DNA of 64,000 bases from Actinacidiphila alni (GTDB taxonomy: Bacteria > Actinomycetota > Actinomycetes > Streptomycetales > Streptomycetaceae): the NCBI RefSeq assembly GCF_900112845.1, contig NZ_FONG01000002.1:124001-188000 (forward strand). Reading direction: 5' to 3'. Of the stretch, positions 1 to 10,324 are shown one piece after another (the stretch's first letter is position 1; each line of letters begins with the position of its first letter). The notes below the pieces were generated by a model, which saw only the letters and a list, made by a program, of their open reading frames with translations, did not search any database and was not told where the DNA came from. Position numbers and translations under genes: made by a program.

Positions 1-90
1 CCGAGCCGGGCGCAGCCCCACCCTCACTCACCGAGCCGGGCGCAGCCCCACCCTCACTCACCGAGCCGGGCGCAGCCCCCACATCAGTCG
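1..90. repeat. 30-bp in-frame tandem repeat in coxG
   Basis: Bases 1-30 and 31-60 are identical and 61-79 continue the same unit before it degenerates. Read on the minus strand in the coxG frame, each unit encodes VSEGGAAPGS, so the array lengthens a flexible Gly/Ala/Pro/Ser linker without shifting the frame. It continues past the left edge, so the copy number is unknown. Confidence 0.95.
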
Positions 91-553
91 GCGAGCCCGC
101 CGCAGGCGAGGTGTGGAGCTGGGCCTCCAGGTTGTGGACGAACTGCGTCAGCAGCTTCTCGGAGATCTCCTTGATCATGCCCGCCCCGAATTGGGCGAGT
201 TTGCCGCTGATGGTGAGGTCGGTATGGACGGTGACGGCGGTGCCGTCGGGAGTGTCCGGGCGGAGGCGGAGATCGATGGTGGCGGAGGCGTTGCCGCCGC
301 CGCGGGTGTCCTTGCCCGCGGCGGCGACGACGGCGTGCCGGCCCGCGTCGTCCTTCTCCGTGAAGCGGGCCGTGCCCGTGAACTGGCTGATGACAGGCCC
401 GACCTTGACCTTCACGCGCCCGCGGTGGACGTCGCCCTCGATACCGGTCAGCTGGGCCCCCGGCATGCAGGGCGCGAGCCCTTCGAGGTCGGTGAGCGCC
501 TCCCAGGCGCGGTCCACGGGCACACCGACCCGGAATTCGTTGTCGATCTTCAT
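1..553 (-). CDS. coxG: CoxG-type SRPBCC protein, C-terminus off the window
   Basis: The ATG is at 553 and the frame stays open to base 1, so the C-terminus lies outside. The protein begins MKIDNEFRVGVPVDRAWEAL and has an SRPBCC/CoxG domain of about 150 residues, including the PCMPGAQL segment. CoxG proteins belong to the aerobic CO dehydrogenase accessory set and are thought to help anchor or mature the enzyme at the membrane. The start overlaps the stop of the upstream MoxR gene as ATGA, which suggests translational coupling. After the domain comes a linker in which a 30-bp DNA repeat encodes VSEGGAAPGS at least twice plus a degenerate copy. The usual C-terminal anchor, if present, is not visible. 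Family is clear; full length is unknown. Confidence 0.85.
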   Translation of the reverse strand, partial: MKIDNEFRVGVPVDRAWEALTDLEGLAPCMPGAQLTGIEGDVHRGRVKVKVGPVISQFTGTARFTEKDDAGRHAVVAAAGKDTRGGGNASATIDLRLRPDTPDGTAVTVHTDLTISGKLAQFGAGMIKEISEKLLTQFVHNLEAQLHTSPAAGSPTDVGAAPGSVSEGGAAPGSVSEGGAAPGS

Positions 554-1494
554 GACTTCCTCGCTTCTTCGGAGGCGGGGGCCGCCGCCGGGACCAGTAC
601 GTCGAGCGCCCCGCTGACGGCGACCCGGTCGTCCGGGCTCTTGGCGATCGTGCTGAGCGTGCGCAGGACGTCCTCCCGGACCAGCCGGGTGACGCCGAGC
701 GCGGTGAGAGCGGCGACCCAGTCGATGGCCTCGGCCATGCCCGGCGCCTTGTCGAGGTCGAGTTCCCGCACCCGGCCGACGAATTGCGCGGCGGAGCCGA
801 TGAGCGGCGCGGCCGCGCCCGGCACCGACCGCCGCAGGATCTCGGCGGCGCGCTCGGGCGCCGGGAAGTCGATCCAGTGGTAGAGGCAGCGCCGCCGCAA
901 CGCGTCGTGCAGCTCGCGGCTGCGGTTGGAGGTGAGGACGACCAGCGGCGGCGTCACGGCGGTGAAGGTGCCCAGCTCCGGCACGGTGATCGCGGCCTCG
1001 CCGAGGAATTCCAGCAGCAGTGCCTCGAACTCGTCGTCGGCCCGGTCGATCTCGTCGATCAACAGCACCGGCGGCAGCGGCCCTTCGTGCCGTACGGCCC
1101 GCAACAGCGGCCGGTCCTGGAGGAATTCGGCGGTGAACAGATCCGCGTCGGCCAACTGCCGCCCGCGCGCCTCGGTGAGCCGGATGGCCAGCAACTGCCG
1201 CTGGTAGTTCCACTCGTAGAGCGCTTCCGCGGCGGTCAGCCCCTCGTAGCACTGCAACCGGATCAAGGGGGTGCCGAGCGCCTGGGCGAGCGCCTTGGCC
1301 GTACTGGTCTTGCCGACGCCCGGCTCGCCCTCGATGAGCAGCGGGCGGCGCAGCACGCACGCGAGGTAGAGGGCGGTGGCGGTGCCGTCGTCGACGAGGT
1401 GGCCGACGGTGTCGAGCCGGGCGCGTACGTCGTCGGAATGGGTGAAGAGGCCGTCGCCGAGGGGAGGCGGCGGCCCGTCGAGGTCGCCGGACAC
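550..1494 (-). CDS. MoxR-family AAA+ ATPase (CoxD-like)
   Basis: This 314-residue AAA+ ATPase has a Walker A at about 56-63 (GEPGVGKT), a Walker B around LLIDEID near 145, and a sensor segment LTSNRSREL. MoxR ATPases act as chaperones; CoxD of CO dehydrogenase clusters helps build the CuSMo active site, and that is the likely role here. The start is a GTG at 1494, three bases after the stop of the XdhC-YHS gene. The stop overlaps the coxG ATG. The position inside the cox operon supports the CoxD-like assignment, though MoxR proteins serve many other complexes. Confidence 0.85.
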   Translation of the reverse strand: MSGDLDGPPPPLGDGLFTHSDDVRARLDTVGHLVDDGTATALYLACVLRRPLLIEGEPGVGKTSTAKALAQALGTPLIRLQCYEGLTAAEALYEWNYQRQLLAIRLTEARGRQLADADLFTAEFLQDRPLLRAVRHEGPLPPVLLIDEIDRADDEFEALLLEFLGEAAITVPELGTFTAVTPPLVVLTSNRSRELHDALRRRCLYHWIDFPAPERAAEILRRSVPGAAAPLIGSAAQFVGRVRELDLDKAPGMAEAIDWVAALTALGVTRLVREDVLRTLSTIAKSPDDRVAVSGALDVLVPAAAPASEEARKS

Positions 1495-1497
1495 GGC

Positions 1498-2430
1498 TCA
1501 GACCACCTGCCCTTCCGCGTGCTGCGCCGCGTAGGTGTCCCGGCAGTGCGCGCAGCAGAACCACACGTCGGCGCCGCCGACCGTCAGCCGCGGGGTGTCC
1601 GGCATGACGGTCACCGTCATGCCGCACACCGGGTCCTTGGCCTCGGCGGGAAGCGCGGAAGGCCCGCCCGGTACGGTCACGGCCGGCCGCGCCCGTACCG
1701 TCTCGATCAGCTCCGCGAGGATCGACAGCGCGACCTCCGGCGCCGTGCGGGCGCCGATGTCGAGCCCGGCCGGGGTGCTGATCCGCGCCTTCTCGCCCTC
1801 GTCCAGGCCGAGTTCGTCGAGGACGGCGGCGCCCCTGCGGCGGCTGGCGACCAGCGCGATCCGGTCCACGCCCGCGTCGAGCGCGGCCCGGATCGACGCG
1901 TTCTCGTCGCGCCCGTGCCCGGCGACCACCACCGCCGCGGTGCCGTCGGGCAGCGAACCGCCGGGCAGCGTACGGGAGACGGCCCAGCCGAGGACGCCGG
2001 CGAGCGCGACGACGGCCTCGGCGACGGGGGTGCGCCCGACGACCTCGACCAGCGGCGGCGGCAGCACCGGTTCGAGGAAGATCTCCAACGCCCCTCCCGA
2101 CAGGCAGGTGTTGACCACGACCTGGGCGCCCGGCGCCTCCGGGAAGTCCTGCTCGCCCTCCGGCAGCACCCGCAGCAGCAGCGGCCCGCCGTCCCGCAGC
2201 ACGCCGAGCGCCGCGGTGCGCACCGAGCCCTCGGCGCACACCCCGCCGACGAAGCCGTCGATCGTGCCGTCGCCGTGCACGATCGCCTCGTCACCGGCGC
2301 GCGCCGACGCGGGCGCCTGGGCGCGTACGACCCGGGCGTGCACGAACGGCACCCGCCGTACGGCCAGTTCACGCGCCCGTTCGTCGACGGACCCGCCCAC
2401 GGCCTCGTCCACCGTCACCGTTACCGTCAC
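1498..2430 (-). CDS. XdhC/CoxI-family protein with C-terminal YHS domain
   Basis: A 310-residue protein. An N-terminal XdhC/CoxI region carries the conserved GDEAIVHGDGTIDGFVGG segment (about 46-63), and an XdhC Rossmann-like C-terminal half has GLDIGARTAPEVALSILAEL. The last 45 residues form a YHS domain (DPVCGM, then WFCCAHC), a small cysteine-rich metal-binding module. XdhC proteins bind and sulfurate molybdenum cofactor for xanthine-dehydrogenase-family enzymes, so the protein probably matures the CO dehydrogenase. The start is a GTG at 2430 preceded by GAGGAG. It sits 51 bp after coxL in the operon. The YHS extension is not part of every XdhC and may handle a metal. Confidence 0.85.
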   Translation of the reverse strand: MTVTVTVDEAVGGSVDERARELAVRRVPFVHARVVRAQAPASARAGDEAIVHGDGTIDGFVGGVCAEGSVRTAALGVLRDGGPLLLRVLPEGEQDFPEAPGAQVVVNTCLSGGALEIFLEPVLPPPLVEVVGRTPVAEAVVALAGVLGWAVSRTLPGGSLPDGTAAVVVAGHGRDENASIRAALDAGVDRIALVASRRRGAAVLDELGLDEGEKARISTPAGLDIGARTAPEVALSILAELIETVRARPAVTVPGGPSALPAEAKDPVCGMTVTVMPDTPRLTVGGADVWFCCAHCRDTYAAQHAEGQVV

Positions 2431-2481
2431 TCCCTCTCCTCGTACGTCCTCGCGCTTCTCTGAAAGCGTCGCCGGGAAGCA

Positions 2482-4886
<2,405 letters not shown>

Positions 4887-4890
<4 letters not shown>

Positions 4891-5453
4891 GACGCGCTCC
4901 CGCCGGCCGGTACGGACTCGGCCTCCGCCGTCACAGCCCCGTAATCGGCATCGGCATCGTCATCGTCATCGGCGGCCAGCGTCGTGCGCGTACCGGCCTC
5001 CTCGGCCGCCGCCCACTGGATCGACCGCACGATCGTCGCGTAGCCGGTGCAGCGGCAGATCTGGCCGGAGATCGCCTCGCGGATCTCGCCCGCCGACGGG
5101 TCCGGATTGCGGTCGAGCAGCGCCCGCGCCGTCATCATCATGCCGGGGGTGCAGAAGCCGCACTGCAAGCCGTGGCACTCCATGAACCCGCGCTGCACGG
5201 GGTCGAGTTCGCCGCCGCGCGCCAGGCCCTCGACAGTGGTGACGTCGTGCCCGCCCGCCATCGCGGCCAGCACCGTACAGGACTTGACGGGTTCGCCGTC
5301 CAGCCAGACCACGCACGTACCGCAGTTGCTGGTGTCGCACCCCCAGTGGGTGCCGGTCAGGGCGAGGTGGTCGCGCAGGAAGTGGACGAGCAGCAGCCGT
5401 CCCTCGATCTCCCGGGTGACCTCTTCGCCGTTGACGGTCATGGTGACCTGCAT
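4887..5453 (-). CDS. coxS: CO dehydrogenase small subunit, 2x[2Fe-2S]
   Basis: A 188-residue iron-sulfur subunit. The plant-ferredoxin-type cluster has Cys39, Cys44, Cys47 and Cys59; the second cluster has Cys98, Cys101, Cys133 and Cys135 (CGFCTPGMM and ICRCTGY). It relays electrons from the molybdenum site of CoxL to the FAD of CoxM. The chosen ATG (MQVTMTVNG) lies two bases after the coxM stop, and the gene overlaps coxL by four bases. The C-terminus has an extra acidic tail with a run of five aspartates, encoded by a trinucleotide-rich stretch at about 4944-4975. Typical CoxS proteins are about 160 residues, so the tail is lineage-specific. Confidence 0.93.
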
Positions 5454-5455
5454 GA

Positions 5456-6346
5456 TCACGCTCCCTGTCGGTGCTGCTCGCGGATACGGGCGACGGATTC
5501 GCGCAGCACGCGTACGGTCAGCTCCTTGGCCAGGTGCCGCTTGTACTCGGCGCTGCCCCTGCGGTCGGTGACCGGGTCGGCCGCGTTCGCGGCGATCGCG
5601 CCGGCCCGCGCGTACAGCTCCTCGGACGGCGCGTGGCCGCGCATCGCGTCCGCGATGCCGGGGATGCCCGCGGTGTTGGGGCCGACCGCGGCCAGGCCGA
5701 CGCGCGCGTCGGCGACCGTGCCGTCCTCGGCCAGCCAGACCGCGGCGCCCGCCGAGACCACCGCCCAGTCCCCGGCCCGCCGTTCGACCTTCTCGTACGC
5801 GCTCGACCCGTTCGGCCGGATCGGGAAGCGCACCTCGGTGAGGATCTCCGCGTCGCCGACGGCCGTTTCGTACGGGCCGCGGTGGAACTCCTCCATGGAC
5901 ACGACGCGTTCGCCGTCCAGGCCGCGGATCACGCACTGCGCGTCGAGCGTCGTGCACACCGCCGACAGGTCCTCGGACGGGTCCGCCTGGCACAGCGAGC
6001 CGCCGAGGGTGCCGCGGTTGCGGACCACGGGGTCGGCGATGACGCGCTCGGCGTCGCGGAAGATCGGGAAGGCGTCGGCCAGCGCCCGCGACTCCAGCAG
6101 TTCGCGGTGCCGGGTCATCGCGCCGATCCTTATCGTCCGCGGTTCCTCGGTGATGTACCCCAGTTCCTCGTGAAGGTCGTTGATGTCGATCAGATACTCG
6201 AAATTGGCCAGCCTGAGCTTCATCATCGGGATGAGGCTGTGACCGCCGGCCACCAGCCGCGCCGTGTCGCCCAGCCGGTCCAGCAACCCGATCGCCTGGT
6301 CGACACTGCTCACGCGCTGGTACTCGAACGGCGCGGGAACCTGCAT
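5456..6346 (-). CDS. coxM: CO dehydrogenase medium subunit, FAD-binding
   Basis: A 296-residue FAD-binding subunit of the xanthine-dehydrogenase family. FAD motifs are [13 protein letters not shown] (33-45) and TLGGSL (113-118), as in characterised CoxM. It receives electrons from CoxS. I chose the ATG at 6346 ([11 protein letters not shown]) because it gives the normal N-terminus and has AGGGAG just upstream; the frame stays open further upstream, but without family similarity. It is the first gene of the minus-strand cox operon, followed in order by coxS, coxL, XdhC-YHS, the MoxR gene and coxG. Confidence 0.93.
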   Translation of the reverse strand: MQVPAPFEYQRVSSVDQAIGLLDRLGDTARLVAGGHSLIPMMKLRLANFEYLIDINDLHEELGYITEEPRTIRIGAMTRHRELLESRALADAFPIFRDAERVIADPVVRNRGTLGGSLCQADPSEDLSAVCTTLDAQCVIRGLDGERVVSMEEFHRGPYETAVGDAEILTEVRFPIRPNGSSAYEKVERRAGDWAVVSAGAAVWLAEDGTVADARVGLAAVGPNTAGIPGIADAMRGHAPSEELYARAGAIAANAADPVTDRRGSAEYKRHLAKELTVRVLRESVARIREQHRQGA

Positions 6347-6571
6347 GCGTGACTCCCTGTTCTCGGCGCGTTCCACGCTTTCCACGTGGGTCGTCGCGCA
6401 CATTGGGCGCCCGCGCCGCGGGGATGTCAACAGCGAATTAAGCGAGTGCTTAACTCATGCTCCGGGGCTGCCGCGCCGACTTAAGCAAAGGGTTAAGCAG
6501 CCGTTGACACGCAGGTCACCGCGTTCGCATCCTCACGGCAACGGCCCTGGGTGTTCTGGAGAGGAGCACGC
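6347..6571. promoter_or_regulatory. Divergent cox promoter region with TTAAGC sites
   Basis: This 225-bp region separates coxM from coxF. A perfect inverted repeat TTAAGC-GAGT-GCTTAA lies at 6438-6453. Two further TTAAGC copies in direct orientation lie at 6481-6486 and 6493-6498. A likely coxF promoter follows at once: TTGACA at 6504-6509 and a CATCCT-like -10 at 6528-6533. The repeated hexamer in an otherwise GC-rich region suggests a regulator binding both promoters. No regulator gene is adjacent within the window. Confidence 0.6.
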
Positions 6572-7687
6572 GTGCGGGACATCGCGGAGGGCATCGCCGC
6601 CTGGCAGGCGGCCGGGACGCGCTACGCCGTCGCCACCGTCGTCGGCACCTGGAAGTCGGCGCCGCGGCAGCCCGGCGCGGCCATGGCCGTCGCCGAGAAC
6701 GGCGACGTCATCGGCAGCGTCTCCGGCGGCTGCGTCGAGGGCGCGGTCTACGAGGCCGCCACCGAGGTCATCGCCACCGGCGCCCCCGTCCTCACCACGT
6801 ACGGCGTCAGCGACGACGACGCCTTCCAGGCCGGGCTGACCTGCGGCGGCATCATCGACATCTACGTCCGCCCGGCCGGCCCCGGGCACTTCCCGCTGCT
6901 GCCCGGCGTGCTCGACGCGGTCGCCGCCGGACGGCCGGTCGCCGTCGCCTCCCTGCTGTCCGGGCCGCCGGGCCCCGGCGAAACCCCGCTCGCCGAGCAC
7001 GATCTCGTCGTCACACCGGAGACCGTCGCCGGCACCCTCGGCGACGCCCGGCTCGACGCGGGCCTGGTCGAGCGGGCCCGCGGCATGCTCGCCCGCGGCG
7101 CGACCGGGACGGTACGGGTCGGCGCCGAGGGCGAGCAGCGCGGGGACGACGTGGCGGTCTTCGTGCAGTCCTTCGCGCCGCCGCCGCGGATGCTGGTCTT
7201 CGGGGCGATCGACTTCGCCGGGGCCGTCGCCCGGATGGGCAAATTCCTCGGCTACCACGTGACCGTCTGCGACGCCCGGCCCGTCTTCGCCACCCGCAAG
7301 CGGTTCCCCGACGCCGACGAGCTGGTGGTGTCCTGGCCGCACCGCTTCCTCGACCGCACGGCCGTCGACGAGAACACGGTGATCTGTGTGCTCACGCACG
7401 ACCCGAAGTTCGACGTGCCGCTGCTGGAGCGGGCGCTGCGCACTCCGGCGCGGTACGTCGGTGCCATGGGGAGTCGCCGCACCCATGAGGATCGCCTGCG
7501 GCGGCTGCGGGAACTCGGGGTGCCCGAGTCCTCGCTGGCGCGGCTCGCCTCGCCGATAGGGCTTGATCTCGGGGCCCGGACCCCGGAGGAGACCGCTGTC
7601 GCGATCATGGCCGAGGTCATTGCTCTCGCCTGGGGCGGCACCGGCCGCCGCCTCCTCAACGCTCCCCCGGGCCCCATCCACCATTGA
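6572..7687 (+). CDS. XdhC/CoxF-family molybdenum hydroxylase maturation protein
   Basis: A 371-residue XdhC/CoxI-family protein, transcribed away from the cox operon. The N-terminal domain has SAPRQPGAAMAV and GSVSGGCVEGAV; the C-terminal Rossmann-like domain has LVFGAIDFAGAVARMG and the conserved YVGAMGSRRTHEDR and GLDLGARTPEE segments. It probably binds and sulfurates molybdenum cofactor for insertion into CoxL. The GTG at 6572 is preceded by GAGGAG five bases upstream; an earlier in-frame GTG at 6551 has no comparable site. With the XdhC-YHS protein it makes two XdhC paralogues at one enzyme locus, as often seen in cox clusters. Confidence 0.88.
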   Translation: MRDIAEGIAAWQAAGTRYAVATVVGTWKSAPRQPGAAMAVAENGDVIGSVSGGCVEGAVYEAATEVIATGAPVLTTYGVSDDDAFQAGLTCGGIIDIYVRPAGPGHFPLLPGVLDAVAAGRPVAVASLLSGPPGPGETPLAEHDLVVTPETVAGTLGDARLDAGLVERARGMLARGATGTVRVGAEGEQRGDDVAVFVQSFAPPPRMLVFGAIDFAGAVARMGKFLGYHVTVCDARPVFATRKRFPDADELVVSWPHRFLDRTAVDENTVICVLTHDPKFDVPLLERALRTPARYVGAMGSRRTHEDRLRRLRELGVPESSLARLASPIGLDLGARTPEETAVAIMAEVIALAWGGTGRRLLNAPPGPIHH

Positions 7688-7777
7688 GGACGGAGTCCTC
7701 ACCCTCTGCGGAGGAGGGGTGCCCCTTTTAGGGGCGCGGGGACGCGGCGCTGCGCCGGCGGAAGTGGGTGCCCGACA

Positions 7778-7907
7778 GGGGCGCGGGGAACTGCGCGAGC
7801 AACCCGCCACCGGCCCGGTGGTCGCGAAACAAACAGCGTCTGCCCCGCTGGGGGCGGTTTTTTGTCTGAAGGCGCGCTGCGGCTGGGCGCGCAGTTCCCC
7901 GCGCCCC
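7778..7907 (+). repeat. Dispersed intergenic repeat, copy A, with 20-bp inverted ends
   Basis: The element begins GGGGCGCGGGGAACTGCGCG (7778-7797) and ends with the exact reverse complement (7888-7907). Its core contains CACCGGCCCGGTG, AAACAAACAGCGTCTG and a terminator-like hairpin GCCCC-GCTG-GGGGC followed by GGTTTTTT (7842-7863). Related copies lie at 29296-29424, with the core inverted, and 37390-37480, truncated. No ORF lies inside. It resembles a MITE or REP-like element and may double as a transcription terminator. Confidence 0.85.
7842..7863 (+). terminator. Terminator-like hairpin within repeat copy A
   Basis: A GCCCC/GGGGC stem is followed by GG and six T residues, a canonical intrinsic terminator shape that is rare in this GC-rich DNA. 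It lies about 155 bp downstream of the coxF stop and would read in the coxF direction. Confidence 0.55.
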
Positions 7908-8012
7908 TAAAGGCGCATCCCTTCTCCGCAGCCCCTGAAGGGGCACCCTCCTCCGCAGAGGCGCGGGTACAGGGGGCGCGGCCCTGATCGGGCACCCTCC
8001 CTCCGAAGGAGA

Positions 8013-8501
8013 TCAGGCTTCCCCCAGGTGTTCCGCTACGCGGAACAGGGCGGGGAGGGCGGCGCGGACGGCGGATCGGTCACCCTCTTCCAGGGAAGCG
8101 AGAGCCGCGGACATGCGGCGCTCGTGGACGCGGGTCCAGGCGTCGAGCCGGGAGCGCCCGGCGGGGGTGAGGGTCACGACGGAGGCCCGGCGGTCGGCCG
8201 GATCGGTGGCCCGGGCGACAAGCCCGGCAGCGATCATCGGCCCGATGAGCCCACTGACCGTACTCGCGGCAAGCCCGCGCCGAGCGGCCAGATCACCGAC
8301 CCGTACGGGCGAATGCTCACCGAGCACCTGGAGCAGCTCGGCCTGCGCCATGGGCAGCGCCTCGGCGGAGTCGTCGCCGGCGGCGGCACGCAGCGCCCGC
8401 CGCAGCCGCGTGACGGCATCGGTGAGCAGCCGCGCGTCCACGGCGTTGCCGAGCGGGCCGAGCGGGCGCGGCGGGGAAACCGCAGGGTGGTGCGGGGACA
8501 T
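8013..8501 (-). CDS. MarR-family transcriptional regulator
   Basis: A 162-residue winged-helix regulator. The recognition region is VGDLAARRGLAASTVSGLIG (about 67-86) and the wing has DPADRRASVVTLTPAGR, the DxRR-type signature of MarR proteins. Flanking helices would form the dimer interface. The ligand and target are unknown. A gap of about 300 bp separates its start from the PAP2 gene, which is transcribed the other way and is a possible but unproven target. Confidence 0.85.
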   Translation of the reverse strand: MSPHHPAVSPPRPLGPLGNAVDARLLTDAVTRLRRALRAAAGDDSAEALPMAQAELLQVLGEHSPVRVGDLAARRGLAASTVSGLIGPMIAAGLVARATDPADRRASVVTLTPAGRSRLDAWTRVHERRMSAALASLEEGDRSAVRAALPALFRVAEHLGEA

Positions 8502-8798
8502 ATGCCGAGCCTAGAGCGTGCGATGTCACGCCCGGGCTTCCCATGGACTCCCGGATACGGGGCAGGCGCCCCCAAAAGGGCGAGAGCGGCGACGGTGGCT
8601 CTTCACATCATCGCCACCCGGACGACGGAAACTTCGGTGTCCGATGTAATCTCGTCCGAGTCCGCCGGCCCCGGCCGGACCGTACGGCGAGAGTGATCCT
8701 TTCATGCTGCTGGCGTACCTCACCGGTCCCGCAGAAGGTGCCCGGCACCCGGGACGGGTCCTGCCCGCAGCGGCCTGCCGTACGCCGGAGGCGCGCCG
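8502..8798. other. Divergent intergenic region, no gene seen
   Basis: The region lies between the MarR and PAP2-family genes. I see no ORF with family similarity and no strong palindrome. It should contain the promoters of both genes. Confidence 0.5.
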
Positions 8799-9836
8799 AT
8801 GACGTCCACGACGCGCAACGCGTCCCGCGTCACGCGCCCGGACGACGACGAGAGCGAACCGTCGCGAGCCGGCGGCTCGACCCGTACGGACGTCACCCCC
8901 GCCGCGCCGAAGACCGCCGGGACCAGCGCGGCGACCGGGACCACCGGGACCGCGGAAGCGACCGAAGCCGCCGGGGCGACCCCCGAGGCCGTCCCCGCCG
9001 CGCCGCGCCGCCGCCTCGGCCCGCTGCTGCCCGCGCGGCTGCGCCGGCTGGGCAGGCCGCACCTGCTGGTCGAGCTGATCTTCAGCGTCGTCCTGTACAA
9101 GACGTACTCGCTGACCCGCCGCGCCGCCCCCGAGCACCACGAGGCGGCGCTGCACCGGGCCACGGACATCCTGAACATCGAGCGGACGCTGCACGTCGAC
9201 ATCGAGCTGACGATCAACCACGCGCTCGACAAGGTCACCTGGCTGATCGTCGGCATGAACTACTACTACGCGACGCTGCACTTCATCGTGACGCTCGGCG
9301 TGCTGATCTGGCTCTACGCCCGGCACCCCGCCAGCTACCGCAGCGCCCGCACCGCGCTGTACGCGGCGACCTTCCTGGCCCTGATCGGCTTCACCTTCTT
9401 CGCGCTGGCGCCGCCGCGCCTGATGGAGGGCCAGAACTTCATCGACACCGTGGTCACCCACCACACCTGGGGCTCGTGGGACAGCAAGGACGTGTCGTCG
9501 CTGTCCAACCAGTACGCGGCGATGCCGTCCGTGCACATCGTGTGGTCCGCCTGGAGCGGTCTGACGGTCGCGGCGCTGGCCCGCCGCACCTGGGTACGGG
9601 TGCTGGGCATCCTCTACCCGTTCTTCACCTTCACCGTCATCCTCGCCACCGGCAACCACTTCCTCGCGGACGCGGTGGCCGGCGCGGTCACCCTGTCCCT
9701 GGGCTTCCTGATCCAGCGGCTGCTGCTCGGCCGCCCGGCCTACGTCTACCCGGCCCCCGACCCGCTCCCCGCGGGCGCCGCCGCCCCGGGCCCGCACCCG
9801 GCCCGCGTACGGACCGGCGACCGGGCCGACCGCTGA
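8799..9836 (+). CDS. PAP2-superfamily integral membrane phosphatase/transferase
   Basis: A 345-residue protein. The first 70 or so residues are a low-complexity Thr/Ala/Gly-rich cytoplasmic stretch, then about five or six membrane segments follow. PAP2 motifs are AAMPSVHIVWSAW (PSxH) and GNHFLADAVAG, which holds the catalytic histidine. The arrangement resembles the PAP2_3/inositol-phosphorylceramide-synthase-like group found in actinobacteria, acting on lipid phosphates or transferring head groups; the substrate cannot be read from sequence. The ATG at 8799 has CGGAGG upstream. The next gene is the convergent TetR remnant. Confidence 0.8.
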   Translation: MTSTTRNASRVTRPDDDESEPSRAGGSTRTDVTPAAPKTAGTSAATGTTGTAEATEAAGATPEAVPAAPRRRLGPLLPARLRRLGRPHLLVELIFSVVLYKTYSLTRRAAPEHHEAALHRATDILNIERTLHVDIELTINHALDKVTWLIVGMNYYYATLHFIVTLGVLIWLYARHPASYRSARTALYAATFLALIGFTFFALAPPRLMEGQNFIDTVVTHHTWGSWDSKDVSSLSNQYAAMPSVHIVWSAWSGLTVAALARRTWVRVLGILYPFFTFTVILATGNHFLADAVAGAVTLSLGFLIQRLLLGRPAYVYPAPDPLPAGAAAPGPHPARVRTGDRADR

Positions 9837-9846
9837 GGGCCGGCGG

Positions 9847-10324
9847 TCAGCCGCTGAGGACGGACCGCAGGTCGGCGCGGCTGCGGGCCAGCACCTCGCC
9901 GTAGTCGGCGCCGTCCTCCCGTACCCAGCGTTCGTTCGCGAGGCGGGCGATGGCCATGGCGGCGTCGGCGGCCAGCCGCGCGGTCCTGGCGTCGTGGCCG
10001 CGGCCGACGAGCGCGTCGCTCATCGTCCCGGCCAGTGACGCGATCTTGACCAGTTCCCGTTCCTGGAGCGGCGGGTTGGCGGCGATGACGGCCGCCCGTT
10101 CGCGCAGGAAGTCCCGGGGGCGGAAGATCCCGGCGGCGGCGGTGAGCGCGGCCATGAGGGTGTCGAGCGGCGGCGTGCCGTCGGGCACGGCTCCGATCGC
10201 GGTCAGATAGCACTCCCGGAGCTGCTCGCCGCCCCCGAACAGCACTTCGCGCTTGTCGCTGAACCACCGGTAGAAGGACCGCTCGGTCAGATTCGCGCGC
10301 CGGGCGATCTGCGCGGCGGTCGAC
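9847..10324 (-). pseudogene. TetR-family regulator lacking its N-terminal helix
   Basis: From the C-terminus back to about 10322 this reads as a TetR regulator: TAAQIARRANLTERSFYRWF (helix-turn-helix) and SDKREVLFGGGEQL, then an all-helical ligand domain. The expected first 25-30 residues, with helix 1 of the DNA-binding domain, are absent. Upstream of 10324 the frame continues but is only the antisense of the adjoining SDR fragment. Without helix 1 the protein is unlikely to fold as a working repressor. I interpret it as a 5'-truncated pseudogene created by the deletion that also truncated the SDR gene. Confidence 0.75.

Larger units (their letters stand above)
7688..8012. other. Gene-free interval holding repeat element copy A
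   Basis: No credible gene is present. The interval carries a left flank module (about 7725-7762), the 130-bp repeat element copy A, and a right part with several short GGGGC/GCCCC hairpins up to the MarR stop. Confidence 0.7.

Noticed and set aside
784..2463. 559-residue plus-strand open frame opposite the MoxR and XdhC-YHS genes
   Set aside because: Its sequence is the antisense of two genes with clear family motifs, has biased Arg/Gly/Ala composition and no recognisable domain.
7699..7995. Small ORFs within repeat copy A
   Set aside because: They are read from the repeat element itself; copies B and C do not preserve the frames.
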